Assembly (NCBI GenBank): GCA_018435125.1
Contig: JAHDNZ010000072.1
Coordinates: forward strand, 1 to 34,589
DNA from: Bacillota bacterium
GTDB taxonomy: Bacteria > Bacillota > DTU065
Length of the DNA: 34,589 bases
Direction: 5' to 3'
The position numbers and the translations under genes are program-made. The notes below the pieces were generated by a model. That model saw only the letters and a program-made list of their open reading frames with translations. It did not search any database and was not told the DNA's origin. This document shows, piece by piece, positions 24,557-32,745 of the stretch (position 1 is the stretch's first letter; every line of letters starts with the position of its first letter).

Positions 24557-24607
24557 CCTCCTCGGCTGGTTAGGCTAATTTTAGCCTAATACTGAGGAGG
24601 TTTTTTT
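24557..24607 (+). terminator. terminator-like hairpin that contains the next gene's ribosome binding site
   Basis: Outer stem CCTCCTC (24557-24563) with GAGGAGG (24594-24600), inner stem TTAGGCTAA (24570-24578) with TTAGCCTAA (24581-24589), then seven T. The 3' arm GAGGAGG is also the Shine-Dalgarno of GTG 24609, eight bases before it. The element can end the TPR transcript and, in read-through RNA, hide the ribosome binding site. Confidence 0.7.
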
Positions 24608-24608
24608 A

Positions 24609-24848
24609 GTGTTAAGAGGTCTAGAAGAAGAAACAGTACGGCTTATTGCAGAATTTCTGGAAAATAGAAAAGGAGAGGGAGCTTCTTTAGCGGTTTTGTC
24701 TGAAAATGATAAAAGTGAGCTTTTAGACCTTTTGCAGTGGGAACTGGGGGTTATGCTAGAAACAGATGCCTATGACGAACTTCTTTATGGCCAAATGGGA
24801 TTAGATCACATTCTTAATGCTTTTTATGAAGGGATTCCTATTCAATAG
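24609..24848 (+). CDS. small acidic protein of unknown function, 79 aa
   Basis: I do not recognise this protein. It is acidic and helical (many Glu, Leu, Asp), without signal peptide, membrane span or cysteines. It begins at GTG 24609 behind GAGGAGG, which lies in the arm of a terminator-like hairpin, so its expression may depend on opening that structure. The next gene, a CBM25-like protein, starts 16 bases after its stop with a good GGAGGTGA site, so the pair probably forms a small operon and may act together. Confidence 0.65.
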   Translation: MLRGLEEETVRLIAEFLENRKGEGASLAVLSENDKSELLDLLQWELGVMLETDAYDELLYGQMGLDHILNAFYEGIPIQ

Positions 24849-24864
24849 ATGGAGGTGATTCTAG

Positions 24865-25164
24865 ATGAGAGAACAGGAAGAGAGAGTAGCTTTAGCAGAA
24901 AAGATTGAGGTGCGTTATAAAGGCTTACTGGTTAAAGCAGGAGCAAATCGGGTCTATCTTCATTGTGGTTTTGGGAGTGAATGGAAAAATGCCAGAGATA
25001 TTGCTATGAGTATGGATGAGGGTACCACCTGGAAAGCGATGCTAGAATTAAATGATGGCACAGAAGTTAATTTTTGTTTCCGTGACGATGCGGGTAATTG
25101 GGATAATAATAACGGCCGCAATTGGGGATTTGTAGTTGATAATTCGCAGTTAATATCTCATTAA
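24865..25164 (+). CDS. stand-alone CBM25-like carbohydrate-binding protein
   Basis: A 99-aa protein made of a single starch/glycogen-binding-type domain: VRYKGLLVKAGANRVYLHCGFG, aromatic residues in EWKN and TTWKAML, and the family end motif FCFRDDAGNWDNNNGRNWGF (about 71-90). In CBM25/26 modules these Trp/Tyr side chains stack on alpha-1,4-glucan. There is no signal peptide and no catalytic domain, so it is probably cytosolic and could tether to glycogen. ATG 24865 follows GGAGGTGA. Its partner is the 79-aa unknown just upstream. A terminator follows directly. Confidence 0.8.
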   Translation: MREQEERVALAEKIEVRYKGLLVKAGANRVYLHCGFGSEWKNARDIAMSMDEGTTWKAMLELNDGTEVNFCFRDDAGNWDNNNGRNWGFVVDNSQLISH

Positions 25165-25170
25165 AATTTG

Positions 25171-25198
25171 GAGGCGAGCTTAAGGCTTGCCTCTTTTT
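25171..25198 (+). terminator. terminator after the CBM25-like gene
   Basis: GAGGCGAGC pairs with GCTTGCCTC (one G-U) over a 5-base loop, then TTTTT. Confidence 0.85.
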
Positions 25199-25605
25199 AA
25201 AACGTAATATCTTAGAAGGGTAATTTACGGTATAATATTAGAAGGACCTGTGATTATTGCTATATAAGTGGGATTTATCAAGCTCAAGCCTTGCTGACTG
25301 AGAGTATTGAGTATTTATAGCTTTATAAGTTCTAATATCTGTCTAAAGTCTACTTGAAAGGAAAAGAAATAAAAAGGGTTAGTTAAACTCTAAGGTTGCC
25401 TAAAGCAGATCTTTGTTAAAAGGTCAATTTCAAAAGAAGAATTTGCTTTTTTGAGTAGCCTTTTTCTTATACCCAGGTTTTACAAAAAAAAAAACAAGGT
25501 GGATGAGAAGAGTTAAGTTACCTTTTTAAGAGTTAATAGTCCAAAAGGATACTACTGTTTTGAAATAGACAATTAGCAGGAACAAGTAATATAAGGAAGA
25601 ACTAA
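25199..25605. other. long leader upstream of the malic enzyme gene
   Basis: About 400 bases without a supported gene. A consensus -10 TATAAT sits at 25231-25236, but I find no matching -35. If transcription starts there, the mRNA has a leader of about 360 bases, long enough for a regulatory RNA. I looked for T-box, TRAP-site and common riboswitch motifs and saw none; poly-A (25485-25496) and AT-rich stretches dominate. Confidence 0.4.
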
Positions 25606-25635
25606 ATGATAGAAAACTTGGAGGCAAAAAAGAAG

Positions 25636-26847
25636 ATGAATATTAAAGAAGCTGCCTTAGCTCTGCATAAAAAGCATCAGGGAAAGTTTGCGGTTATTTC
25701 CAAAGTACCGGTGACAAGCAAAGAGGAACTAAGTCTTGCCTATTCTCCAGGAGTGGCAGAGCCATGCTTGGCTATTTTTAATGAACCTGAAAAGATTTAT
25801 GATTATACGGCCAAAGGTAATTTGGTTGCAGTTATTAGCAATGGAACTGCCGTTTTAGGTTTGGGTGATATTGGAGCTAAGGCGGCTTTGCCGGTAATGG
25901 AGGGCAAAGCAATTCTTTTTAAAGAATTTGCTAATGTTGATGCGATTCCTATCTGTCTTGACTCTAGGGATCCTGATGCTATTATAGATACCATTTTAAT
26001 GCTGGCGCCAACCTTTGGCGGGATTAACCTTGAGGATATAAAAGCGCCGGAATGTTTTTATATCGAAGATAAATTAAAAAGCCTTTTGGATATTCCGGTT
26101 TTTCATGATGACCAACACGGTACAGCTGTGGTAGTTTTAGCTGGACTTTTAAACAGCCTTAAAATAGTTAATAAAAATTTGGCTGATCTCAATGTGGTAA
26201 TTAATGGCGCTGGTGCAGCTGGCACCGCAATTGCCAAACTCCTATTAAATGTTGGAGTAAAAAATATAGCTGTGCTTGATCGCAGTGGAGCGATCTATCT
26301 TAACCGGGAGAAGCTAAATGCAGCTAAAATTGAGCTGGCAAAGGTACTTCCTATACGAAAAGGAACCCTAAAAGAAGAATTAGTTGGCGCTGATGTATTT
26401 ATTGGCGTCTCTACTAAAGATATCTTATCTTCTGAAATGATTGGTTCTATGCATAAAGATCCTATTATTTTTGCATTGGCTAATCCCGATCCGGAGATTA
26501 ATCCCAAACTAGCTTTAGAATCAGGGGCCAAGATAATTGCGACCGGCCGTTCCGATTACCCTAATCAGGTAAATAATGTACTGGGTTTTCCGGGTATCTT
26601 TAGAGGAGCTCTTGCGGCAAGAGCTACAAGTATTAGTGAAGGTATGAAATTAGCAGCAGCCAAAGCTATTGCTTCATGTGTGGAGGAAATTAATTGTGAC
26701 CAAATTATTCCGTCTCCTTTTAATCCTCAAGTAGCAGCTCAGGTAGCTAAAGCTGTAGCTAAGAAAGCTCTGGATGAAGGTCTGGCAAGGCTAAATATCG
26801 ATTTAGATCAGCTGGAAACAACCGTTTTTAACGAACTTAAAAGATAA
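25636..26847 (+). CDS. ytsJ: NAD(P)-dependent malic enzyme
   Basis: Oxidatively decarboxylates malate to pyruvate. The 403-aa protein begins [17 protein letters not shown], which matches the family N-terminus, and shows [12 protein letters not shown] with the catalytic Tyr, the metal/substrate-binding [11 protein letters not shown] (about 150-160), the Rossmann segment [14 protein letters not shown] and ALANPDPEI. No phosphotransacetylase-like C-terminal domain is present. Two starts are possible: ATG 25606 with AAGGAAG (adding ten residues) and ATG 25636 with GGAGG 11 bases ahead; the latter is chosen on family length. It opens the malic enzyme-accDA-pfkA-pyk block known from Bacillus, here with mtrB in between. 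Confidence 0.92.
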   Translation: MNIKEAALALHKKHQGKFAVISKVPVTSKEELSLAYSPGVAEPCLAIFNEPEKIYDYTAKGNLVAVISNGTAVLGLGDIGAKAALPVMEGKAILFKEFANVDAIPICLDSRDPDAIIDTILMLAPTFGGINLEDIKAPECFYIEDKLKSLLDIPVFHDDQHGTAVVVLAGLLNSLKIVNKNLADLNVVINGAGAAGTAIAKLLLNVGVKNIAVLDRSGAIYLNREKLNAAKIELAKVLPIRKGTLKEELVGADVFIGVSTKDILSSEMIGSMHKDPIIFALANPDPEINPKLALESGAKIIATGRSDYPNQVNNVLGFPGIFRGALAARATSISEGMKLAAAKAIASCVEEINCDQIIPSPFNPQVAAQVAKAVAKKALDEGLARLNIDLDQLETTVFNELKR

Positions 26848-26864
26848 AAAGGGGAGGTTATGAT

Positions 26865-27119
26865 ATGAAAGATAATCTAAACAGCAATAATGCTATTCGC
26901 AGTGATTATATTGTGGTCAAAGCTATGGAAGATGGTGTCACGGTTATTGGGCTTACAAGAGGGGAAAACACCAAATTTCACCATACGGAAAAGCTAGATG
27001 CCGGTGAAGTTATGATCGCACAGTTTACCGAGAATACCTCAGCGATGAAAATCAGGGGGAAAGCCTGGATAAGCACGGGGCATGGGAGTGTAGAATCAGG
27101 CAAACCTGAAAAGTTCTAA
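26865..27119 (+). CDS. mtrB: trp RNA-binding attenuation protein (TRAP)
   Basis: An 84-aa protein that matches the Bacillus TRAP sequence I know almost end to end: [54 protein letters not shown] forms an 11-subunit ring that binds tryptophan and then wraps RNA bearing (G/U)AG repeats to control trp genes. The RNA-contacting basic residues (Lys37, Lys56, Arg58 in Bacillus) correspond to Lys43, Lys62 and Arg64; tryptophan-pocket residues Thr25, Thr30, Gln47, Thr49 and Ser53 correspond to Thr31, Thr36, Gln53, Thr55 and Ser59. It should be functional. ATG 26865 follows GGGGAGG, 17 bases after the malic enzyme stop. The Bacillus partner mtrA/folE is absent. No trp gene or TRAP target site is in the window. 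Confidence 0.95.
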   Translation: MKDNLNSNNAIRSDYIVVKAMEDGVTVIGLTRGENTKFHHTEKLDAGEVMIAQFTENTSAMKIRGKAWISTGHGSVESGKPEKF

Positions 27120-27137
27120 GACAGAAGGATACCGTTA

Positions 27138-27146
27138 TGCTATAAT
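27138..27146 (+). promoter_or_regulatory. extended -10 promoter for the accD-accA-pfkA-pyk operon
   Basis: TGCTATAAT is a perfect extended -10 (TGnTATAAT) 54 bases ahead of accD and 18 bases after the mtrB stop. The -35 region is poor, as is tolerated with extended -10 promoters. Confidence 0.5.
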
Positions 27147-27200
27147 CAGAAAGTACTTTGAAATTATTTTTGTTGTCTTTATTAAGGGGTGATAAGGTCT

Positions 27201-28064
27201 GTGTTTAAGGATTTGTTCAGATCTAAACCTAAATATGTTACCGTAAGACCCCACAAACAAAGTGATAGATCAGAAAAAAAAGAGATCCCCGGAGGCCTTT
27301 GGATTAAATGTAATAAATGTAATAATATTCTTTATCGCAAGGATCTAGAAAAGAGTCTTTCTGTTTGCCCCAAATGTGGGTATCATTTTGTCATAAGTGC
27401 CAAAGAAAGAATTCTTGAGCTTGTTGATCCAGATAGCTTCAAAGAAATGGATGCTGATTTGGAGACGGCAGATCCCCTGGGGTTTCCAGATTATTTAGAC
27501 AAATTAAGTAAGTACCAAGAAGAGACCGGCATGAAAGAGGCCATTATTACCGGTAAAGCCACAATTTTAGGCCAGAGACTAGTGTTGGCCTTAATTGATT
27601 TTAACTTTATGCGTGGTTCTATGAATACTGTAGTTGGTGAGAAGCTGGTAAGAGCTTTTGCTGTGGCCACTAAAGAGAAAATGCCGGTAGTGGTTATCAG
27701 CGGCGGCGGTGGCGGAGCCAGAATGCAGGAAGGGGTTTTATCCCTGATGCAGATGGCCAGAACCTGCCAGGCAGTAGAAAAACATAATAACGCCGGTCTT
27801 TTGTATATTGCGGTTTTAACTCAGGCTACTATGGGTGGAGTATATGCCAGTTTTGCTTCCCAAGCGGATATTATTTTAGCAGAACCCGGAGCCTTAATCG
27901 GATTTGCCGGTCCAAGAATTATTGAACAAACTATGAAGCAGAGTCTACCGGAGGGTTTTCAGACCGCGGAATATGTCTATCAACATGGACATATTGATCG
28001 TATTGTAGCCAGGCCTTTTCTCAAGGTAACCTTGGCTCATTTACTTGCTTGGCATGGGAGGTGA
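27201..28064 (+). CDS. accD: acetyl-CoA carboxylase carboxyltransferase subunit beta
   Basis: With AccA transfers CO2 from carboxybiotin to acetyl-CoA, the first committed step of fatty acid synthesis. The 287-aa protein has the N-terminal zinc ribbon (Cys37, Cys40, Cys56, Cys59), then a crotonase-fold domain with SGGGGGARMQEG (oxyanion/CoA region, about 171-182), QATMGGVYASFA and GFAGPRIIEQT. GTG 27201 is chosen because AAGGGGTGA ends 8 bases ahead; the in-frame GTG 27189 overlaps that site. It is followed by accA after 6 bases. AccB/AccC genes are not here. Confidence 0.95.
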   Translation: MFKDLFRSKPKYVTVRPHKQSDRSEKKEIPGGLWIKCNKCNNILYRKDLEKSLSVCPKCGYHFVISAKERILELVDPDSFKEMDADLETADPLGFPDYLDKLSKYQEETGMKEAIITGKATILGQRLVLALIDFNFMRGSMNTVVGEKLVRAFAVATKEKMPVVVISGGGGGARMQEGVLSLMQMARTCQAVEKHNNAGLLYIAVLTQATMGGVYASFASQADIILAEPGALIGFAGPRIIEQTMKQSLPEGFQTAEYVYQHGHIDRIVARPFLKVTLAHLLAWHGR

Positions 28065-28070
28065 GCTGTA

Positions 28071-29042
28071 GTGGTCAATACGGCAATTCTTGATTTTGAA
28101 AAACCGCTGGTTGAACTAGAAAAAAGGATCGCTGAACTAAAAAATTTTGCTAATGAACGCAATCTTGATCTTTCCGACGAGATTGATACCTTGCAGAATC
28201 GGGCTGAAAAATTAAAGCGCGAGATCTATTTTAATCTCACTTCTTGGCAAAGAATTCAGCTTGTCCGTCATCCACAAAGGCCTACTGCTTTAGAATTGAT
28301 TGATTTGGTATTCGATGATTTTTTTGAACTGCATGGTGATAGGCTTTTTGGTGAAGATACCGCTTTAGTCGGAGGTGTTGGTCTTTTAAATGGCGAACCG
28401 GTCACAGTACTTGCTCCTCAAAAGGGTCGTGATACCAAAGAAAATATCGAAAGAAACTTTGGCCTGCCACATCCCGAAGGCTATAGAAAAGCAATTCGCC
28501 TCATGAAGCAGGCGGAAAAATTCCATCGGCCGGTGATAACCTTAGTTGATGTCGTGGGGGCCTATCCCGGTATCGAAGCGGAAGAAAGAGGACAAGGACC
28601 TGCTATTGCAGAGACCATAACAGTTATGGGTTCTTTACAAGTTCCAACCATTGCGGTAATAACAGGAGAAGGAGGCAGTGGGGGAGCTTTAGCTTTGGCC
28701 ATGGGCAATAGAGTCTTAATGTTAGAGAACGCTTATTACTCAGTAATTTCGCCTGAAAGTGCCTCTATAATTTTATATAAAAATGATAACTATGCCCAGG
28801 AAGCCGCCGAAGCTCTAAAAATAAGTAGCAGAGATCTACTGGGGATGCAGATTATAGATGAAATTATTCCTGAACCTCTTGGAGGAGCTCACAAGGATCG
28901 GGAAGCAATGGGTAGACTTCTAAAAGAAGCTTTAGAGAGAAATTTGGCCATATTAAAGGGCTTATCGGCCGAGGAAATAGTTACAGCTCGCTATCGGCGA
29001 TTTGAAGTTTACGGTAAAATTGGCGATCCTGGCTTAGAATAA
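28071..29042 (+). CDS. accA: acetyl-CoA carboxylase carboxyltransferase subunit alpha
   Basis: The alpha half of the carboxyltransferase. The 323-aa protein shows the coiled N-terminal segment (LEKRIAELKNF), RPTALELIDLVFDDFFELHGDR, PQKGRDTKENIERNFG, VDVVGAYPGIEAEERGQG and ITGEGGSGGALALAMG, all typical. GTG 28071 follows GGGAGGTGAG, which overlaps the end of accD, so the two subunits are translated from adjacent sites for 1:1 production. The next gene is pfkA. Confidence 0.95.
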   Translation: MVNTAILDFEKPLVELEKRIAELKNFANERNLDLSDEIDTLQNRAEKLKREIYFNLTSWQRIQLVRHPQRPTALELIDLVFDDFFELHGDRLFGEDTALVGGVGLLNGEPVTVLAPQKGRDTKENIERNFGLPHPEGYRKAIRLMKQAEKFHRPVITLVDVVGAYPGIEAEERGQGPAIAETITVMGSLQVPTIAVITGEGGSGGALALAMGNRVLMLENAYYSVISPESASIILYKNDNYAQEAAEALKISSRDLLGMQIIDEIIPEPLGGAHKDREAMGRLLKEALERNLAILKGLSAEEIVTARYRRFEVYGKIGDPGLE

Positions 29043-29056
29043 AGCAACTACCGATG

Positions 29057-29077
29057 GGGGCAGATAAACTGCCCTTT
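29057..29077 (+). repeat. small hairpin in the accA-pfkA gap
   Basis: GGGGCAG pairs with CTGCCCT (one G-U) over ATAAA and is followed by only TT. It could slow polymerase or act as a processing site between accA and pfkA; too weak to call a terminator. Confidence 0.4.
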
Positions 29078-29090
29078 AGTGTAAAAAAAG

Positions 29091-29137
29091 AGAGGTGGAA
29101 AAACGCAGGGCAAAAATGTTTCCTGTGTATGGATATG
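29091..29137 (+). promoter_or_regulatory. pfkA ribosome binding site separated from AUG by a hairpin
   Basis: AGAGGTGG (29091-29098) lies 30 bases before ATG 29129 and 36 before ATG 29135. ACGCAGG (29103-29109) pairs with CCTGTGT (29122-29128; one G-U), closing directly before ATG 29129. Taking out the hairpin leaves 4 bases to the first and 10 to the second ATG. No other start in frame suits this site. Confidence 0.5.
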
Positions 29138-30130
29138 AAGGTTGTAGGTATTGTAACAAGTGGCGGCGATGCTCCCGGAATGAATGCGGCTATAAGAGCA
29201 TTCACTAGGATGTCTAATCGTTTAGAAATGGATGTTTTTGGAGTCTATCATGGCTTTTTTGGTCTAATTAACGATGAAATTATTCGACTTGATACTCGCA
29301 AAGTTGGGGATATTCTCCACCGCGGCGGTACATTTTTGAAAACTGCCAGATGTCCGGAGTTTAAAACCGAGGCCGGACAGGCAAAAGCTGTTGCCAACCT
29401 AAAAAGATATGGTATGGAAGGCCTAGCAGTAATTGGCGGTGACGGTTCCTTTCGAGGCGCTTTGGCTTTGCAAAACTGGGGTATTAAGGTAGTTGGTATA
29501 CCCGGAACAATTGATAACGATATTCCCTGCACTGATTTTACTATTGGGTTTGACACAGCTGTAAACACAGTTGTTGAAGCAGTAAACAAGATCAGAGATA
29601 CAGCTACCAGCCATGAACGCACCTTTGTGGTTGAAGTGATGGGACGCAACTGTGGCGATTTAGCGCTTTGCTCTGGACTTGCAGGTGGTGCGGAAGTAAT
29701 TTTAATACCTGAGGTTGAACCCGATTACGAAGAAGTATGTCGTCGGGTTCAAAAAAGCCACGATCAAGAGAAAAGTCATGCTGTGGTGATTGTAGCCGAA
29801 GGTGTAGGGGGAGATCCTGACAATCGTAACCTTTACGATTCTTCAGCCTTTAGGGTAGCTAATTATATTAAAGAAAAGACTAAAATTGATACCAGGGTTA
29901 CGATACTTGGACATATTCAAAGAGGTGGTTCACCTACTGTAAACGACAGACTCTTAGCGAGTCGCCTTGGAGCTGAAGCGGCTAAAGCTTTATATGACAA
30001 CGACACTGGTAAAATGGTTGCTACTCAAGAGGGAAAAATTCTTCGCGTTGATTTAGAATACGCTCTTAGCCACAAAAAAACTGTAAAAAAAGAATATCTA
30101 GAACTAGCTTCAATGTTAGCGAGTGTTTGA
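29135..30130 (+). CDS. pfkA: ATP-dependent 6-phosphofructokinase
   Basis: Phosphorylates fructose-6-phosphate, the committing step of glycolysis. The 331-aa protein starts MKVVGIVTSGGDAPGMNAAI, as the family does, and has GGDGSFRGA (about 101-109) and PGTIDNDI with the catalytic Asp (about 123-130), plus GHIQRGGSP. Gly at the GGDGS position, and not Asp as in GGDD enzymes, indicates ATP and not pyrophosphate as phosphoryl donor. Start ATG 29135 is chosen on family length; ATG 29129 (MDMKVV) is equally open, and the frame runs up to ATG 29054 without a ribosome binding site. The gap of about 90 bases after accA holds two hairpins. It is followed by pyk, as in Bacillus. Confidence 0.93.
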   Translation: MKVVGIVTSGGDAPGMNAAIRAFTRMSNRLEMDVFGVYHGFFGLINDEIIRLDTRKVGDILHRGGTFLKTARCPEFKTEAGQAKAVANLKRYGMEGLAVIGGDGSFRGALALQNWGIKVVGIPGTIDNDIPCTDFTIGFDTAVNTVVEAVNKIRDTATSHERTFVVEVMGRNCGDLALCSGLAGGAEVILIPEVEPDYEEVCRRVQKSHDQEKSHAVVIVAEGVGGDPDNRNLYDSSAFRVANYIKEKTKIDTRVTILGHIQRGGSPTVNDRLLASRLGAEAAKALYDNDTGKMVATQEGKILRVDLEYALSHKKTVKKEYLELASMLASV

Positions 30131-30144
30131 GGGAGGTTTTCTTG

Positions 30145-31551
30145 ATGCGCAAGACCAAGATAGTCTGCACGATCGGACCGGCTTCGGCTTCTACTGAGAT
30201 GCAGATTGAGCTTATTAAAGCCGGTATGAACGTAGCCAGAATTAATTTTTCCCATGGTAGTGCTGAAGTATATGAAAAACGAGTCCAAAATCTAAAAAAT
30301 GCAGCTGCTAGGACAGGTCAGCCTATTGCGATTTTAGCTGATTTACAAGGGCCAAAAATACGAGTAGGTGAAATGGAAGAAGATAAAATTTATCTTCCCA
30401 AAGGCAGTATAGTTAATGTAACCTCTGAAAACATGATCGGCAATGCCAGGCGTTTTACCATTAATTATCCCGGTTTAGCGCGTGATGTTGGTATTGGCAA
30501 TGTTATCTTTCTTGATGATGGCCTTATTGAACTTAAAGTTATAGAATTAAAAGATAATGATTTAGTTTGTTCGGTGGAAGTTGGCGGGGAATTAGCTCCT
30601 AGAAAGGGAGTTTCGCTCCCCGGAGTCTTAGTTGATCTACCTGCAGTTACTAAAAAAGACACTGAAGATATTGAACTGGCAGCAGAGCTGGAAGTGGATT
30701 ACTTAGCCATCAGCTTCGTACGCCGAGCCGAGCATATAAAAAAGGTACGCGAGATCCTAGCTGGTTACGGTGCAGATATCGATCTGGTTGCCAAAATTGA
30801 ATCACAAGAAGCAATCGAACATCTGGATGAGATAATCGCTGAAGCAGATGCAGTTATGGTTGCTCGTGGTGATTTGGGTGTGGAAATCCCTCCGGAAACA
30901 GTACCAATTGTGCAAAGAGAAATAATCAAAAAATGTAATGCCGCAGGCAAACCTGTTATTACAGCCACCCAGATGCTAGAGTCTATGAAAAAAAGTCCCA
31001 GACCTACAAGAGCTGAGGTTACCGATGTGGCTCATGCTATCTTAGATGGGACTGACGCGATTATGCTCTCCGGAGAAACTGCTATCGGTGAATACCCTGT
31101 TGAAGCTGTAAAAGTGATGAACAAGACAGCCCTTGTAATTGAACAATCGCTTTCTATGGATATGTTAAAACACACCAATACTGCCTCGGTTTCTGTAGCT
31201 GATGCCATCAGTCATGCTACGGTACAATCAGCCAATGAGTTAAATGCAGCAGCTATTATTTCTTCCACCCAATCCGGCTCTACGGCCAAAAAGGTTGCCA
31301 AGTTTAGGCCTAAAGCTATTGTTTTGGCAGCCACTCCTTCGGATAAGGTTATGCGCAAATTATGTCTGGTTTGGGGTATTAAACCTCTATTAGTCCCTCG
31401 TACGGCAGATATTGATAGTATGATTGATGTTAGCGTGGAGGCCGGACGTTTAAGTGGTATAATTCGGGAAGGAGATCTAATTGCAATTACCGCTGGTGTA
31501 AAGACTGATAGTCCCGGTTCTACCAACTTGTTAAAGATACATTGGGCTTAA
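30145..31551 (+). CDS. pyk: pyruvate kinase
   Basis: Makes pyruvate and ATP from phosphoenolpyruvate and ADP. The 468-aa protein has RKTKIVCTIGPAS, ARINFSHGS, the catalytic Lys in DLVAKIESQEA, metal ligands in MVARGDLGVEIP and TATQMLESM, ending with the C-terminal allosteric domain. The extra PEP-utiliser-like C-terminal domain of Bacillus pyruvate kinase (about 580 aa) is missing. ATG 30145 with GGGAGG ahead is preferred over upstream in-frame codons that overlap the pfkA end. It closes the accD-accA-pfkA-pyk operon before a strong terminator. Confidence 0.95.
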   Translation: MRKTKIVCTIGPASASTEMQIELIKAGMNVARINFSHGSAEVYEKRVQNLKNAAARTGQPIAILADLQGPKIRVGEMEEDKIYLPKGSIVNVTSENMIGNARRFTINYPGLARDVGIGNVIFLDDGLIELKVIELKDNDLVCSVEVGGELAPRKGVSLPGVLVDLPAVTKKDTEDIELAAELEVDYLAISFVRRAEHIKKVREILAGYGADIDLVAKIESQEAIEHLDEIIAEADAVMVARGDLGVEIPPETVPIVQREIIKKCNAAGKPVITATQMLESMKKSPRPTRAEVTDVAHAILDGTDAIMLSGETAIGEYPVEAVKVMNKTALVIEQSLSMDMLKHTNTASVSVADAISHATVQSANELNAAAIISSTQSGSTAKKVAKFRPKAIVLAATPSDKVMRKLCLVWGIKPLLVPRTADIDSMIDVSVEAGRLSGIIREGDLIAITAGVKTDSPGSTNLLKIHWA

Positions 31552-31558
31552 GTGCGTA

Positions 31559-31600
31559 AAAAGCCAGGACTATTTGTGAATCAAACGTCCTGGCTTTTAT
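31559..31600 (+). terminator. terminator after pyk
   Basis: AAAAGCCAGGAC (31559-31570) pairs with GTCCTGGCTTTT (31587-31598), with an extra TTTG/CAAA pairing inside the loop, then TATAT. Confidence 0.88.
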
Positions 31601-31658
31601 ATAATTAATAATGGTATACCAAAGCCGGCAGAAAGGGGTCAAGGGGCAGATGCAGAGA

Positions 31659-32675
31659 ATGAGAATAGCTGTTTTAATGGGAGGACAATCTGGAGAACAT
31701 GAGGTTTCTTTAATTTCCGGCCAGTCAATTGCTAACGCCTTAAAAAATCAGGGCTTTGAAACAATAACCGTTACCATCTCTCTGGATGGCATTTGGAGTT
31801 TAGAGGATGGACGTGAAGTCACTATTTTGCCAAAGCCGGTAAAGGGCTTGTGGTTAATCAAAGAAAATCAGGAGATACCCGTGGATGTTGTTTTCCCGGT
31901 ACTTCATGGCCCCAAAGGGGAAGATGGAACAATTCAGGGAGTTTTAGAATTAGCTAGGCTCCCATATGTTGGTTCTGGAGTCTTAGGTTCAGCTGCCGGT
32001 ATGGATAAAGCAGTTATGAAAGCTCTCTTTAGCGAAGCTAAACTACCTTTTCCTAAAACTATACTCTTAACCGAAGAAAAAGCCAACTCAGAATTAGTTG
32101 CCCAAGAGATAGGTTATCCCTGTTTTATTAAACCAGCTAATTTAGGCTCATCTGTAGGTATAAGCAAAGCTAAAAATGAAAAAGAATTAGAGCAGGCCCT
32201 AAAAATAGCTTTTGCCTATGATACTCGAGTGGTAGCAGAGGAAGCTATTCAAAACCCTCGGGAAATAGAATGCAGTGTTTTGGGTAATAACGAGCCGATG
32301 GCATCCTTCCCCGGAGAGATCATTCCCGATGCAGATTTTTACACCTATGAATCTAAATATCATTCTAACCATTCCCAGCTAATAATCCCAGCCTCACTTA
32401 ATGAAGCTGAAATTAAAACCGTTCAAGAATATGCCATCAAAGCTTTTAAGGCTGTAGCAGCAGAAGGTCTGGGTAGAGTCGATTTTTTGATGGATGCAAA
32501 AACACGAAAAATCTATATCAATGAGATTAATACCATGCCTGGCTTTACAACGATTAGCATGTATCCAAAACTGTGGCAAGCCAGTGGCCTTTCTTATGGT
32601 GATCTAGTCGAAAAACTGGTTTCTTTAGCTTTAGAGAGGCATAAAAAGCGTTTAGCTTTAAGAATTAGTCGATAA
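31659..32675 (+). CDS. ddl: D-alanine--D-alanine ligase
   Basis: Joins two D-alanines for peptidoglycan precursors in the cytosol. The 338-aa ATP-grasp protein has RIAVLMGGQSGEHEVSLISG with the N-terminal substrate Glu, HGPKGEDGTIQG, KPANLGSSVGISKA and the C-terminal metal site EINTMPGFT. The omega-loop reads TYESKY, with Tyr where D-Ala-D-Lac ligases have Phe, so D-Ala-D-Ala is the expected product. ATG 31659 (MRIAVL) fits the family; ATG 31650 is also possible, as AAAGGGG and AAGGGG sites serve both. It has its own unit after the pyk terminator. Confidence 0.92.
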   Translation: MRIAVLMGGQSGEHEVSLISGQSIANALKNQGFETITVTISLDGIWSLEDGREVTILPKPVKGLWLIKENQEIPVDVVFPVLHGPKGEDGTIQGVLELARLPYVGSGVLGSAAGMDKAVMKALFSEAKLPFPKTILLTEEKANSELVAQEIGYPCFIKPANLGSSVGISKAKNEKELEQALKIAFAYDTRVVAEEAIQNPREIECSVLGNNEPMASFPGEIIPDADFYTYESKYHSNHSQLIIPASLNEAEIKTVQEYAIKAFKAVAAEGLGRVDFLMDAKTRKIYINEINTMPGFTTISMYPKLWQASGLSYGDLVEKLVSLALERHKKRLALRISR

Positions 32676-32745
32676 ATATCAACCTGTTTCCAATCTTTTT
32701 CAACTTAGTTCATCACCTTTTCTGAAGGTCTAAAACTAAAAAATA

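Noticed and set aside
29054-29134. ATG 29054 as pfkA start
   Set aside because: No Shine-Dalgarno precedes it and the extension is foreign to phosphofructokinases.
29434-29442. Pyrophosphate-dependent phosphofructokinase
   Set aside because: The motif is GGDGS, the ATP-type; pyrophosphate enzymes have Asp at the fourth position.
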